A stretch of DNA of 64,000 nt from Hyphomonadaceae bacterium (GCA_023384105.1 JAHDXR010000002.1:1-64000), one strand, 5' to 3'. Shown: positions 17,605 to 26,340, counted from the first letter of the stretch. The notes: generated by a model not told the origin, from the letters alone. A program made the numbers and translations.

Positions 17605-19190
17605 TGCCGCGCGCGTTGGCCGGGGCGCGCTTCGCCGATGCCGCGCGTGAGCAGCAGGATCGGCGCCAGGCCCGCGACGAAAATCAGCAGCGCCGGCGTC
17701 GCCGCCTCCAGCAGGCGTTCGTCGCTGGCGTAGGCATAGGCCTTCACGGCGAGCGTGTCGAAATCGAACGGGCGCAGGATCAAGGTGGCGGGAAGCTCCT
17801 TCAGGATTTCCACGAACAGGATCAGCGCCGCCGCCGCAAGGCTTGGCGCGGCGATGGGGAGATCGATCCGGGCGAAACGGCGCCATGGCCCCGCGCCCAG
17901 CGTGCGCGCCGAAGCGTCAAGGCCCTTGGAGAGGCGGGCGAGGCCGGCGTCGATCGGCTGTACGCCGGCGGAGGCGAAGCGGGCGGCGTAACTCCAGATC
18001 AGCGCGATGAGCGCGAAGTTTGCGCCGAAGCCGCCGACCCAGCCCGCTTCGCGCGCGAGCCCGAACAATGCAAGCGCGCCCATGGCGATCACCGCGCCCG
18101 GCGCGGCGTAGCCCATTGCGGCGGCGTAGAGCGAAGCTTTTCCCAAACCAGCGGCGCGGCGCGCGGCGACGGCGATGGCGGCGGCCAGCGCGAGCGTCGT
18201 CAGCGCGCCGCCGCCGGAGAGCAGCATCGAGTTCATGAACGGGCCGGCGACGTCCTCGACGTTCGCATGCAGGATCGCAAGCCGCCCGAGCCAGGCCAGC
18301 GGCAACAGCGCGCCGAAAACGATCGGCGCCGTACAGAAGACGATCGCCGCCGCCGAAGCGAGCGGATCGAGCTGATAGCGCGGCAGCGGCCGCCAGCGCG
18401 TGGAGCCGCCGGCGTAAGAGGCGCGGCCGCGCGCGCGGCGCTCCAGCACGAGGAAAACGATGGCGCCGAGCAGCAGCACGGCGGAAATCTGCAGCGCGAC
18501 GCTGGGCGCTCCGTGCGCGTACCAGGCGCGGAAGATCGCGGTCGACAGCGTCGTGAGGCCAAAATGATGCGCCGCGCCGTAGTCGGCGGCGATTTCCATC
18601 ATCGCCAACGCGCCGCCTGCAGCGATGCCGGGACGCGCCAGCGGCAGCGCTACGCGCCAGAACACATGGCCGGGCTTGGCGCCGAGCGTACGCGCGGCTT
18701 CGAGCGTGCACGAGGACTGGCTCGCAAACGCCGCGCGCGCGGCGAGATAGACATAGGGATAAAGCCCCACCGCATAGACAAAGGCCGCGCCCCAGAAACC
18801 CGAGACCGGAACGGGACTGACGCCGCCGGCCCAGGTCAGGCTCGCATAGGCGTAGGCGAGAATGTAGCTCGGCGCCGCGAGCGGGAGCACGAGCATCCAC
18901 TCGAAGACGCCGCGCCCGGGAAATCGGCAAAGGCTCACCAGCCACGCCGCCGCTGCGCCGAACAGGACCGCGCCGCCGCCGCCCGCCAGCATCAGCGACA
19001 CCGTGCCGATGGCGCCGTCGCGCAGCAGATCGCCGCCGAAAGCCGCGCCCGTGTCGGCGCGCGTGAGCGCGAGGCCGAGCACCGCCAGCGCCGGCGCCGC
19101 GCAGATCAGCGTCGCCAGCGCAGCGACAAGCGCCACGCCGTCGATGCGCCAGCTTTGCTTCGGCGCCGCCAGAACGCCGGCGTTTATCAT
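17601..19190 (-). CDS. fbpB: Ferric-iron ABC transporter permease
   Basis: The 529-residue inner-membrane protein has about 12 predicted helices in two related halves, each with an EAA-type loop (TLEAARTLGAKPGHVFWRVALPLARPGI and LDASARTLGAGPWRRFARIDLPIAAP). Such double-length permeases serve as the sole membrane component of FbpABC-type Fe3+ importers. It begins at the ATG of 19190, 24 bases after the binding-protein stop, and its end overlaps the ATPase start by 4 bases. The order A-B-C is that of a classic fbp operon. Confidence 0.92.
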   Translation of the reverse strand: MINAGVLAAPKQSWRIDGVALVAALATLICAAPALAVLGLALTRADTGAAFGGDLLRDGAIGTVSLMLAGGGGAVLFGAAAAWLVSLCRFPGRGVFEWMLVLPLAAPSYILAYAYASLTWAGGVSPVPVSGFWGAAFVYAVGLYPYVYLAARAAFASQSSCTLEAARTLGAKPGHVFWRVALPLARPGIAAGGALAMMEIAADYGAAHHFGLTTLSTAIFRAWYAHGAPSVALQISAVLLLGAIVFLVLERRARGRASYAGGSTRWRPLPRYQLDPLASAAAIVFCTAPIVFGALLPLAWLGRLAILHANVEDVAGPFMNSMLLSGGGALTTLALAAAIAVAARRAAGLGKASLYAAAMGYAAPGAVIAMGALALFGLAREAGWVGGFGANFALIALIWSYAARFASAGVQPIDAGLARLSKGLDASARTLGAGPWRRFARIDLPIAAPSLAAAALILFVEILKELPATLILRPFDFDTLAVKAYAYASDERLLEAATPALLIFVAGLAPILLLTRGIGEARPGQRARQ

Positions 19191-19214
19191 CGTGCTCCGC
19201 AGCCCGGCCCGCGC

Positions 19215-20252
19215 CTAGCGCCAGCCGACCTCCTCGAAGATGCGCGCGGCTTCCGCCTGGTGGCGGCCAAGCGCGTCGAGCGGGATGTCTTCTTCCTTGA
19301 ACGCGCCAATCGCGGCGAGATCGGGGGCGGGCGCGATGTCCGGGCGGATCGGAAATTCGACATTGAGCGGCGCCAGCATCGTCTGCGCTTCGTCGCTGAC
19401 GAGATATTCGAGCAGCCGCACGGCGTTGTCGCGCCGCTTGGCGTGCGCGGTGACGCCGGCGCCGGAGATGTTCACGTGCGCGCCGGCGCCGGCCTGATCC
19501 GGAAACACGATGCCGGTGCGGGCGACGATGTCGCGGTCGGCCGGATCCTCCGAGCGCATGAGGCGGAAATAGTAATAGTGGTTGCAGAGCGTCGCCTGTG
19601 CTTCGCCGGCGGCGACCGCCTTGATCTGCTCGGTGTCGCTGCCCTGCGGATCGCGCGCGAAATTGGCGCGCACGCCGGCGGCCCAGGCGCGGGCGTTCTC
19701 GGCGCCCAGCCGCTCGATGCGCGAGGCGAGCGTCGAGAGCTGATAGACGTTGGTCGAGCTGCGGGCGACGATCTGGCCGCGGAAGCGCGGATTGGCGAGA
19801 TCGTCGTACGAGGCGACTTGCGCCGGCTGCACCGCGTCCTTGCGGTAGATGATGACGCGGGCGCGCTTGGTGAAGCCCCAATAGGCGCCGTCGGGATCGC
19901 GCAGGCGTTGCGGCACGCCGGCTTCGAGCGCGGGCGTGACGACGTTCCGCAGCAGCCCAGCGTCCTTGATGCGCCAGAGATTGCCGGCGTCGGCGGCGAC
20001 GACGAGGTCGGCCTCGGTCGCGTCGCCCTCGGCGCGCAGCCGCTCGAGCAATTGCTCGGCGTTGGCCGGCAGCACGCGCACGGCGACGCCGGTGGCCTCC
20101 TCGAACGCGGCGTAGAGCATCCGGTCGGCGTCGTAGTGGCGCGCGGAATAGACGTTGACGACGTTCTCGGACGCCCCGCGCGGAGCGCAGGCGGCGAGGG
20201 CGGCGGCGGATGCGCCAAGGCCGAAGGCCCGGCGGTTCAGAGAGAAGGACAG
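19215..20252 (-). CDS. fbpA: Ferric-iron ABC transporter substrate-binding lipoprotein
   Basis: This 345-residue periplasmic protein has the cluster MSFSLNRRAFGLGASAAALAACAPRG, a twin-arginine-like NRRAFG followed by a lipobox LAAC, so it may be exported folded and lipid-anchored. Following is the Fe3+-binding protein core: NVVNVYSARHYDADRMLYAAFEE, then AATLCNHYYYFRLMRS with the adjacent tyrosines that coordinate iron in FbpA homologues. No ATG lies at a sensible place; the CTG at 20252 follows GGGAG with 6 bases between, so CTG is the likely start. A perfect 10-3-10 palindrome sits 19-41 bases upstream. Confidence 0.9.
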   Translation of the reverse strand: MSFSLNRRAFGLGASAAALAACAPRGASENVVNVYSARHYDADRMLYAAFEEATGVAVRVLPANAEQLLERLRAEGDATEADLVVAADAGNLWRIKDAGLLRNVVTPALEAGVPQRLRDPDGAYWGFTKRARVIIYRKDAVQPAQVASYDDLANPRFRGQIVARSSTNVYQLSTLASRIERLGAENARAWAAGVRANFARDPQGSDTEQIKAVAAGEAQATLCNHYYYFRLMRSEDPADRDIVARTGIVFPDQAGAGAHVNISGAGVTAHAKRRDNAVRLLEYLVSDEAQTMLAPLNVEFPIRPDIAPAPDLAAIGAFKEEDIPLDALGRHQAEAARIFEEVGWR

Positions 20253-20270
20253 GGTGGTCTCCCGCGATAA

Positions 20271-20293
20271 TATTTGCGAACTATTCGCAAATA
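20271..20293. promoter_or_regulatory. Fur-like operator palindrome upstream of fbpABC
   Basis: A perfect inverted repeat, arm TATTTGCGAA, spacer CTA, arm TTCGCAAATA, lies just upstream of the iron-importer start codon at 20252. Its length and AT-rich ends fit a repressor dimer site; the inner TTGCGAA-N3-TTCGCAA resembles alphaproteobacterial Fur sites from general knowledge. Assignment to Fur is an inference from position and shape. Confidence 0.6.
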
Positions 20294-20389
20294 CGCAGCA
20301 AGCACGGAGAAGGTCAAGTGCGGCGCCGCACGCCCGCTTGACGCCGGCAGGGCTCCGCATCATGGTCCGCGCCCTCCGGCCTGGGGTCC

Positions 20390-20464
20390 GGGCGCGTAGC
20401 TCAGCGGGAGAGCACTCCCTTCACACGGGAGGGGTCGCAGGTTCAATCCCTGCCGCGCCCACCA
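20390..20464 (+). tRNA. tRNA-Val(CAC)
   Basis: The sequence folds into a full cloverleaf: acceptor GGGCGCG/CGCGCCC, D-stem GCTC/GAGC with a short AGCGGGA loop, anticodon stem CTCCC/GGGAG around the loop TTCACAC with anticodon CAC, variable loop GGGTC, T-stem GCAGG/CCTGC with loop TTCAATC, then discriminator A and an encoded CCA (20462-20464). It reads the valine codon GTG. Confidence 0.95.
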
Positions 20465-20878
20465 TTTCCCCAAGGAGCGAGTTGAGGCGCGATCACGCTC
20501 CTTGCGCGTTGAATTTGTGTAGAAAAACGTGTTTCTAGTTTCGCTGTGGAATGCCTCGGTTTGACGACGCAAGAGCGCCAGCACAAATTTGTTGATTTGT
20601 GAATGACTTAGCGTTCAATCCCTGTCGGCTCTCACGCCATGAACTGTCGGGTGCAGACGGCGCTTCTGTCGCGAGCAAGCGTCATGACTTTGGACGATCA
20701 CGCAACGTGGGCGTCAGAGGACTTCGTTTCGACGATGTGCGACGAACACGAATTCAGCGTTATGGATGTGAGCGTCCGATCCGAGCCAACAGCTGACTTA
20801 AACTTGCCTCAGATGGCTCCGATGTCAAAATCACTGCTGTTGAAGGCGATGGCGGTATGGCGCGATTGCCTATGATTA
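20465..20878. other. 414-base stretch without a convincing gene
   Basis: Only short open frames occur here (for example 20639-20875, a 78-residue frame with no recognisable domain or ribosome binding site). The stretch holds three small inverted repeats: 20471-20504, 20520-20537 (arm TAGAAA) and 20582-20601 (arm CACAAAT, loop TTGTTG). It also contains a 12-base copy of the tRNA T-arm (GTTCAATCCCTG at 20613-20624). I see no promoter that I can defend. Confidence 0.6.
20471..20504 (+). terminator. Candidate hairpin after tRNA-Val
   Basis: A 9-bp perfect stem CAAGGAGCG/CGCTCCTTG with a 16-base loop starts 7 bases after the tRNA CCA. There is no strong run of T after it, so intrinsic termination is uncertain. 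Confidence 0.4.
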
Positions 20879-21949
20879 TCATTCTAGCGCGTCGATAATC
20901 GCTTTGCCGCACTCGCGTGTGGTTGCGCGCCCGCCGAGATCGGGCGTGCGGCATTGCGGTTGAGCCAGCACCTGTTCAATTGCGCGCAGGACGGCTGCGG
21001 CTGCTGCGGTCTCGCCAAGGTGATCGAGCATGAGCGACGCGGACCAGATCTGGCCGATGGGATTGGCGACGCCTTGTCCGGCAATGTCCGGCGCCGAGCC
21101 GTGCACGGGCTCGAAAAGCGAAGGGAAACGCCGTTCGGGGTTGATGTTGCCGGCGGGGGCGATGCCGATCGTGCCCGTGCATGCGGGCCCGAGATCGGAA
21201 AGGATGTCGCCGAAAAGGTTCGACGCCACCACCACGTCGAACCAATCGGGATGCTGCACGAAGTGCGCGGTGAGGATGTCGATATGATACTTGTCCCAGC
21301 GCACCTCGGGAAACTTCGCCGCCATCGCTTCGACGCGCTTGTCCCAATAGGGCATCGTGATCGAGATGCCGTTCGATTTGGTCGCCGACGTGAGATGGCG
21401 CTTTTCGCGCCGCGCAGCGAATTCGAAGGCGTAGCGCAGAATGCGGTCGACGCCCACGCGCGTCATGATTGTTTCCTGGATCACCACCTCACGCTCGGTG
21501 TCCGGAAATATCGTCCCGCCGATCGAGGAATATTCGCCTTCGGTATTCTCGCGCACGACATAGAAATCGATCTCGCCGGGGCGGCGATTGGCCAAGGGGC
21601 TCGGCACGCCGGGCATCAGCCGAACCGGGCGTAGATTGACGTACTGATCGAATGCGCGGCGGAACTGGATGAGCGAGCCCCAGAGCGAAATATGATCCGG
21701 CACGGTCGCCGGCCAGCCCACGGCGCCGAAGAAGATGGCGTCATGCGCGCCGATCTTTAGTTTCCAGTCGTCCGGCATCATGACGCCGTGCCGCGAATAG
21801 TAATCGCAACTGGCGAAGTCGAAATGATCGAAGACGAAGCGGCAATCGAACTTCCGCGCCACTGCTTCGAGCACGGCGAGGCCTTCGGGCACGACTTCCT
21901 TGCCGATGCCGTCTCCCGGGATCACTGCGATGCGATGAGCATTGGTCAT
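20879..21949 (-). CDS. ttuC: Tartrate dehydrogenase/decarboxylase (or D-malate dehydrogenase)
   Basis: The 356-residue protein belongs to the isocitrate/isopropylmalate dehydrogenase superfamily. It has the family beginning IAVIPGDGIGKEVVPEGL, the tartrate-type stretch DFASCDYYSRHG, the substrate loop YVVRENTEGEYSSIGG, and DILSDLGPACTGTIGIAPAGNINPERRFP with the metal-binding aspartates. In the family it oxidises tartrate or D-malate with NAD and may decarboxylate to D-glycerate. The GTG/ATG question is settled by the ATG at 21949, overlapping the preceding gene's TGA (ATGA). It is the last gene of the hydroxyacid dehydrogenase, glycerate kinase, tartrate dehydrogenase operon, so tartrate is the favoured substrate. 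Confidence 0.92.
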   Translation of the reverse strand: MTNAHRIAVIPGDGIGKEVVPEGLAVLEAVARKFDCRFVFDHFDFASCDYYSRHGVMMPDDWKLKIGAHDAIFFGAVGWPATVPDHISLWGSLIQFRRAFDQYVNLRPVRLMPGVPSPLANRRPGEIDFYVVRENTEGEYSSIGGTIFPDTEREVVIQETIMTRVGVDRILRYAFEFAARREKRHLTSATKSNGISITMPYWDKRVEAMAAKFPEVRWDKYHIDILTAHFVQHPDWFDVVVASNLFGDILSDLGPACTGTIGIAPAGNINPERRFPSLFEPVHGSAPDIAGQGVANPIGQIWSASLMLDHLGETAAAAAVLRAIEQVLAQPQCRTPDLGGRATTRECGKAIIDALE

Positions 21950-23214
21950 TGCAACCTCAAACGCTGGGGTGCGACGAGCATCGCGCGAAAATCGTTTACA
22001 TTGGTGCGCGTGGGACCTGTCACCACGAGCTGATCGAGTTTAGCGAAGAACCTATAAGCGTCATTATGAGCCAGGTGCGTCTCCGGATCGAGACCGCGCT
22101 CTCGCGCGCGTGCGAGCGTGTCTGGCGTCCACACCGCGCCTGCATTGTCCTCGCTTCCATCGATTCCGTCGGTGTCTGCGGCCAGCGCCCAGACATCTGA
22201 ACGGTTGGCCAGGGAGAGCCCCAGCGCAAGCAAATATTCGGCGTTGCGGCCGCCGCGGCCCTCGCCGCGAACGGTCACTGTCGTCTCACCGCCGGAGAGG
22301 AATAGGGATGTCTCGCCTCGTTCGGCCGCTTGGCGCGCGGCGCCCGCATGCGCTTCCGCGACCTCGCGCGCTTCGCCTTCGATGGCGTCGCCCAAGATGT
22401 GTGGCGCAAGGCCGAAATCCATCGCCGCCGAGGCGGACGCCTCAAGCGCATCGCGCGCGTTAGCGACAATCCGGTAGTCGATTTCCGCCGGAGGACGCGG
22501 TGCAGATTTTGCGGCGGGCCGATCCAGCCAGCGTGTGACGCCGGGCGGGGGAGCGATACCGTAGCGGCGAAGGATGGCGAGCGCGTCACGCGGCGCAGCG
22601 GAATCGGGAACGGTCGGGCCGGAAGCAATGGCCAAAGGATCGTCGTTCGGCACGTCCGATATGGCGAGCGTGACGATGCGTGCCGGCGCCGCCGCCGCGG
22701 CGAGGCCGCCTCCGCGTATGAGAGAAATCTTCCGGCGCACCATGTTCATTTCGCCAATACGGGCGCCGGAACGCAACAACGCAGAGGTCAGCGCACGCTC
22801 TTCCGCCAAGGTGATTCCTGGCGGCTTCGCGGCCAGAAGCGCCGACCCGCCGCCCGAAAGCAAGCAAAGCACAAGGTCATTCACGGTTAAGTTCGAAACG
22901 GCGGCGAACAGGCGATGCGCGGCGACGACGCCGGCTTCATCCGGAATGGGATGGCCTGCTTCGAGCACATCGATGCGCCGGCAGGGCAGGGCGTGGCCGT
23001 AGCGCGTGACGACGACCCCTTCGAGCGGCGTGGGCCAGTGCTTTTCGACCGCCTGCGCCATACTCGCTGCGGCTTTGCCGGCGCCGACCACGATCGTCCT
23101 GCCCCGCGGCGGTTCAGGGAGATGCATGGGCACACAAATGTCGGGGCGCGCGCGAGCCACCGCGGCGGCGAACATCGTTCGCAGCAAGTTTTCGTGGGCG
23201 TCGATATCGCGCAT
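21946..23214 (-). CDS. ttuD: Glycerate 2-kinase (DUF4147/MOFRL)
   Basis: The 422-residue protein matches the TtuD/GckA type glycerate kinase: the N-terminal DUF4147 domain with IVVGAGKAAASMAQAVE and LLSGGGSALLAAKPPGI, and a C-terminal MOFRL domain with FLSGGETTVTVRGEGRGGRNAEYLLALGL and ALAADTDGIDGSEDNAGA. The family phosphorylates D-glycerate to 2-phosphoglycerate, feeding glycolysis. It starts 3 bases after the hydroxyacid dehydrogenase stop and its stop overlaps the tartrate dehydrogenase start (ATGA). In the pathway it takes up glycerate released by the tartrate enzyme. Confidence 0.92.
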   Translation of the reverse strand: MRDIDAHENLLRTMFAAAVARARPDICVPMHLPEPPRGRTIVVGAGKAAASMAQAVEKHWPTPLEGVVVTRYGHALPCRRIDVLEAGHPIPDEAGVVAAHRLFAAVSNLTVNDLVLCLLSGGGSALLAAKPPGITLAEERALTSALLRSGARIGEMNMVRRKISLIRGGGLAAAAAPARIVTLAISDVPNDDPLAIASGPTVPDSAAPRDALAILRRYGIAPPPGVTRWLDRPAAKSAPRPPAEIDYRIVANARDALEASASAAMDFGLAPHILGDAIEGEAREVAEAHAGAARQAAERGETSLFLSGGETTVTVRGEGRGGRNAEYLLALGLSLANRSDVWALAADTDGIDGSEDNAGAVWTPDTLARARERGLDPETHLAHNDAYRFFAKLDQLVVTGPTRTNVNDFRAMLVAPQRLRLQ

Positions 23215-23217
23215 GGG

Positions 23218-24231
23218 TCACCTCGTCGGCGCCGCCCTGCCATCGGCCACGACGCAGGCGGAAGGCGGATCGGCGCCGTCGAGGACTGTGACGACATTGC
23301 GCGCTGCGATCATGTTGGTGCGGGCGAGCCCCTCGCGTGACGACGCCGCAGCATGAGGCGTGGCGATGACGTTCGGCAAGGCGACCAGCGCCTCCGTGAC
23401 GGCTTGCAGGGACGGATCGGACTCGCTTTCAAACACATCGAGCGCCGCACCCGCGATCTCTTTGGCTTCCAGCGCTGCGAGCAGGGCGCGATCGTCGACC
23501 AGGCCGCCGCGCGCGGTGTTGATCAGGTACGCCGTGGGCTTCATGCGCGAGAGCGCTTCGGCGTTGATCATATGGCGCGTGGCGGGGGTCAGCGGCGCGT
23601 GGATCGTGACATAGTCGCTTCGCTCGAGCAGCGTCGCGAGATCGGCATAGGCGATCCCTTCTCGTGCGGCGCAGCTCTCATCGCGCCGTGCGCTGAGCGC
23701 CAGAATCTCCGCTTCGAACCCGCGCAAGCGCTGCACCACGGCGCGGCCGATGCGGCCTAGTCCAATGACGCCGACAGTGCGCCGGTACAGATCGTTTCCG
23801 GGCAGGATCGACCAATTTCCGTGGAGCATATTCGACTGGGTTTCGCGCAGGCGATGGCCTACACCAAGCATCAGCGCAAGCGTATGGTCCGCCACCGACG
23901 CGTCATTGCCGCCGACGGCGATGCAGGCGACCTTGCCGAGATCCCGCACGGCGGTTGCGTCGACGCGCTCATAGCCGACGCCACGGCGCGAGATGATCTT
24001 GAGTTTTGGCAATCTGGCTAGAAGCGCCCGGGTGACGTGGGCGTGACCGACGATCCAGCCTGCCGCGTCCTCGAGGTGCGCGACCAGGTCGTCTTCGCTG
24101 AAGTCGCCATCACCTTTGCCCGCCGGCGGATCGATCAGAACGACTTCGCAGCCCTGTTGCTTGAGATAGGCGATAGAGTCAGCTTCAAAAAAGCGCTGCG
24201 TTACCACTACGCGCCGGCTATTTGATCCCAT
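23218..24231 (-). CDS. D-2-hydroxyacid dehydrogenase (hydroxypyruvate/glyoxylate reductase type)
   Basis: The 337-residue protein has the D-isomer-specific 2-hydroxyacid dehydrogenase signature. It shows GVIGLGRIGRAVVQRL (NAD-binding GxGxxG), the LINTARGGLVDDRALLAALE motif with the catalytic Arg, and NVIATPHAAASS with the His of the acid-base pair. Relatives include phosphoglycerate dehydrogenase and glyoxylate/hydroxypyruvate reductase. Next to glycerate kinase and tartrate dehydrogenase it probably interconverts hydroxypyruvate (or tartronate semialdehyde) with glycerate. Its ATG at 24231 is divergent from the LysR gene, so they likely share control sequences. Confidence 0.88.
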   Translation of the reverse strand: MGSNSRRVVVTQRFFEADSIAYLKQQGCEVVLIDPPAGKGDGDFSEDDLVAHLEDAAGWIVGHAHVTRALLARLPKLKIISRRGVGYERVDATAVRDLGKVACIAVGGNDASVADHTLALMLGVGHRLRETQSNMLHGNWSILPGNDLYRRTVGVIGLGRIGRAVVQRLRGFEAEILALSARRDESCAAREGIAYADLATLLERSDYVTIHAPLTPATRHMINAEALSRMKPTAYLINTARGGLVDDRALLAALEAKEIAGAALDVFESESDPSLQAVTEALVALPNVIATPHAAASSREGLARTNMIAARNVVTVLDGADPPSACVVADGRAAPTR

Positions 24232-24370
24232 GTGCGTCCGTTCCTCGCTCGCCGCTACTCAGCGGGCGGGCGCCGGTCCAATACGAAATCCGCATGATTT
24301 GCTTCACGTGCGGGATCCGTCGCCTTTGGATTGCTTGTCCTGTCTCGACATCGCTGCCAGAATAGCGGCA

Positions 24371-25252
24371 ATGGATTTTGCCTGGCTTGAAGACTTCCTG
24401 GAGCTGGTCGAGTGCGAAAATTTCTCGCGTGCGGCGGAAAAGCGAGGCGTGAGCCAGCCGAACTTCAGCCGCCGCATTCGTGCGCTTGAGGAATGGGTCG
24501 GCGCCACGCTGGTCGATCGCAGTACGCACAATATTCGTCTGACGGCCGCTGGCGAACGCTTCCGTCTGGCGGCGGAAGAAACGTTGCGCCGATTGCAGCT
24601 GGGGCGTGAAGAGACGCGGGCGGCGGCGAAGGCGGCCTCCGAGACGCTGCGGTTCGCTGCGACGCACGTGCTTTCGCTCACCTTCTTCGCGCCATGGCTG
24701 CGGCGATTGGAGGCGGAGCGGCCCCTCAATACGACGATCGAACTGACAGCCGACAGCATGGTCGCTTGCGAACGCTTGATGATCGGCGGGCGAGTGCAGT
24801 TTCTGCTCTGTCATCATCACGAAGCGGCGGCGACGCGGCTCGACGGCGAGTTCCGTTCGGTGCATGTCGGCGATGACGTGTTGCTGCCGGTCAAGGCGCC
24901 CGGGGCATTTCCCGATGCGCGCATCGCTGATGCTCCACAGCTGTGCTTCACCGCGGAATCGGGCATGGGCCGCATCCTCGCAGCTGCGTGGGCGCGCGCG
25001 GGCCGGCCCGCGCCCGCGCCGCCGGTTTTCGCCTCGCACCTCGCCAGCGTTCTGACCGCGATGGCGCGCGATGGGCGAGGCGTCGCCTGGACTGCGCGGA
25101 GCTTGGTGGAGGACGATCTGCGCAACGGCGTGCTCGAGCGCGCCGGAACGGTGCAGGACGAAGTGCCGATTGAGATCCGGCTTTGGCGCGCCAGGGCGCG
25201 TCAATCCCCTGCCGCCGAGGCGTTGTGGCGCCGCGTCACCCGCACCGAATAG
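24371..25252 (+). CDS. LysR-family transcriptional regulator of the tartrate-type operon
   Basis: The 293-residue protein begins with a winged helix-turn-helix, MDFAWLEDFLELVECENFSRAAEKRGVSQPNFSRRIRALE, and continues with a periplasmic-binding-like effector domain. LysR proteins usually activate a divergent operon in response to a small ligand. It is transcribed opposite to the hydroxyacid dehydrogenase gene, whose start is 139 bases away. The ATG at 24371 removes a 47-residue non-homologous leader present in the longest frame. Confidence 0.88.
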   Translation: MDFAWLEDFLELVECENFSRAAEKRGVSQPNFSRRIRALEEWVGATLVDRSTHNIRLTAAGERFRLAAEETLRRLQLGREETRAAAKAASETLRFAATHVLSLTFFAPWLRRLEAERPLNTTIELTADSMVACERLMIGGRVQFLLCHHHEAAATRLDGEFRSVHVGDDVLLPVKAPGAFPDARIADAPQLCFTAESGMGRILAAAWARAGRPAPAPPVFASHLASVLTAMARDGRGVAWTARSLVEDDLRNGVLERAGTVQDEVPIEIRLWRARARQSPAAEALWRRVTRTE

Positions 25253-25262
25253 GCCGGCGGGG

Positions 25263-26057
25263 TTAGAGCGGCTTCTGCGCCAAGTAAAACGGGCTTGAGA
25301 AAACACGGCGTACAATTCCGTCTTGAGCTTCGTCTGCGGCGCTGGCTTCGACCGCCGCCAAACGCTGATCGCGCTTTTCCACCGGCAATGCGCGCAGCGG
25401 GGAGAAGGTAGCGTAGAGCGCACGCAGCGCCGCCGGCGTGAATTCGACTGTGTGCTCCACCTTCTCGAAGGCGGCGTTGGTGAACCCATTCGCCGCCAGC
25501 TTCCTCAGCCAGCGCTCATGGTCGAGGGCGGCGTGTCGGCCGCTGCTGAACGACGGCGGACGCGGCGTGTCGCGCAGCGCCGCCTGGAAGATCGGATCGC
25601 CGCGCACGTCTTCAAATAGATTCCACCACATCGCCCACCAGCCGCCGGGCCGCAGCGCGTCAAGGACGTTCGGAAGCGCGATATCCGGGTCCAGCCATGT
25701 GAAGGAGGTAGCGGCCACGCCGAGGTCGAAGGTATTCGGCGCTAGCTTGGCCGTCTCGAAAGCTTCGTTGCGCACAATCAGCTGGCCGGGCGAAGCGCCG
25801 ACATTGTTGGCCAGCGTCGTCGCCAGCGCCGGATCGGGTTCGATCGCGGTCACTATCGCGCCGCGGCGGATGAGTTCCGCCGTAGCCTGACCGGAGCCGG
25901 GGCCGATCTCGAAGACTTGTGCGTCCTCAAGGCTGCACACAGCGGCGATGCGGTCATAGATGGCGGCGGGATAGCTCAGCCGCCCTGCGGCGTATCCTGC
26001 CGCATCACTGCCAAAAACGTTGCGCCCGACTGCGCGCTCCAGAAATGCTTCGTTCAT
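25263..26057 (-). CDS. SAM-dependent methyltransferase
   Basis: The 264-residue class I methyltransferase shows motif I VFEIGPGSGQATAELI, motif II acidic residue in VTAIEPDPA and motif IV in FDLGVAATSFTWLDP. Its start ATG at 26057 overlaps the tail of the truncated aldolase remnant, and it is the last gene of the AtuA-DUF4387 run. Target unknown; it could act on a small molecule or be a passenger. Confidence 0.85.
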   Translation of the reverse strand: MNEAFLERAVGRNVFGSDAAGYAAGRLSYPAAIYDRIAAVCSLEDAQVFEIGPGSGQATAELIRRGAIVTAIEPDPALATTLANNVGASPGQLIVRNEAFETAKLAPNTFDLGVAATSFTWLDPDIALPNVLDALRPGGWWAMWWNLFEDVRGDPIFQAALRDTPRPPSFSSGRHAALDHERWLRKLAANGFTNAAFEKVEHTVEFTPAALRALYATFSPLRALPVEKRDQRLAAVEASAADEAQDGIVRRVFSSPFYLAQKPL

Positions 26058-26329
26058 TGGTTCACGGGATAATTCGATGGCTCTGCCTCGGCGCTGTCGA
26101 GATCGACCTTCACCAGCGAGGGGGCGGTGATCTCGTCGAACATGGGGCGATAGAGATTGATGAGAAACTGGTGCTCAGGCCCGGGTGCGCGCGCCGAGAT
26201 GTGCGTGAAGACGAGATCGTCCCAGCCGAAAAGAGCCACAAGGCGGTACGCCGCCGCCAAATCCACGCGAAGGGCGCGTTCAGCGTCGGTATGCGCTGCA
26301 TCGCCGGTTTTAAGAGCAGCATTCGCCAC
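26054..26329 (-). pseudogene. Remnant of a class II aldolase/adducin family gene
   Basis: The 91-residue frame starts at a GTG at 26329 (AGGAG, then 7 bases) and contains the N-terminal class II aldolase stretch RVDLAAAYRLVALFGWDDLVFTHISARAPGP, then a degraded FLINLYRPMFDEITAPSLVKVDLDS and ends in SNYPVNQ. Full family members are about 250 residues with a zinc-binding His pair in the missing C-terminal half. The reading frame stops exactly where the next gene's ATG begins (CCAATGA). The final residues would in the family continue PVNPAGF, so the break looks like a deletion that joined the methyltransferase. It is probably non-functional. Confidence 0.8.
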
Positions 26330-26340
26330 GCGTATTCTCC

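Noticed and set aside
17604-20270. 888-residue plus-strand open frame
   Set aside because: It is antisense to the whole iron importer operon, very rich in Arg, Glu and Gln, and has no recognisable domain; GC-rich third positions keep such frames open.
20639-20875. 78-residue frame after the tRNA
   Set aside because: No domain, no ribosome binding site, and codon use differs from neighbouring genes; treated as non-coding.
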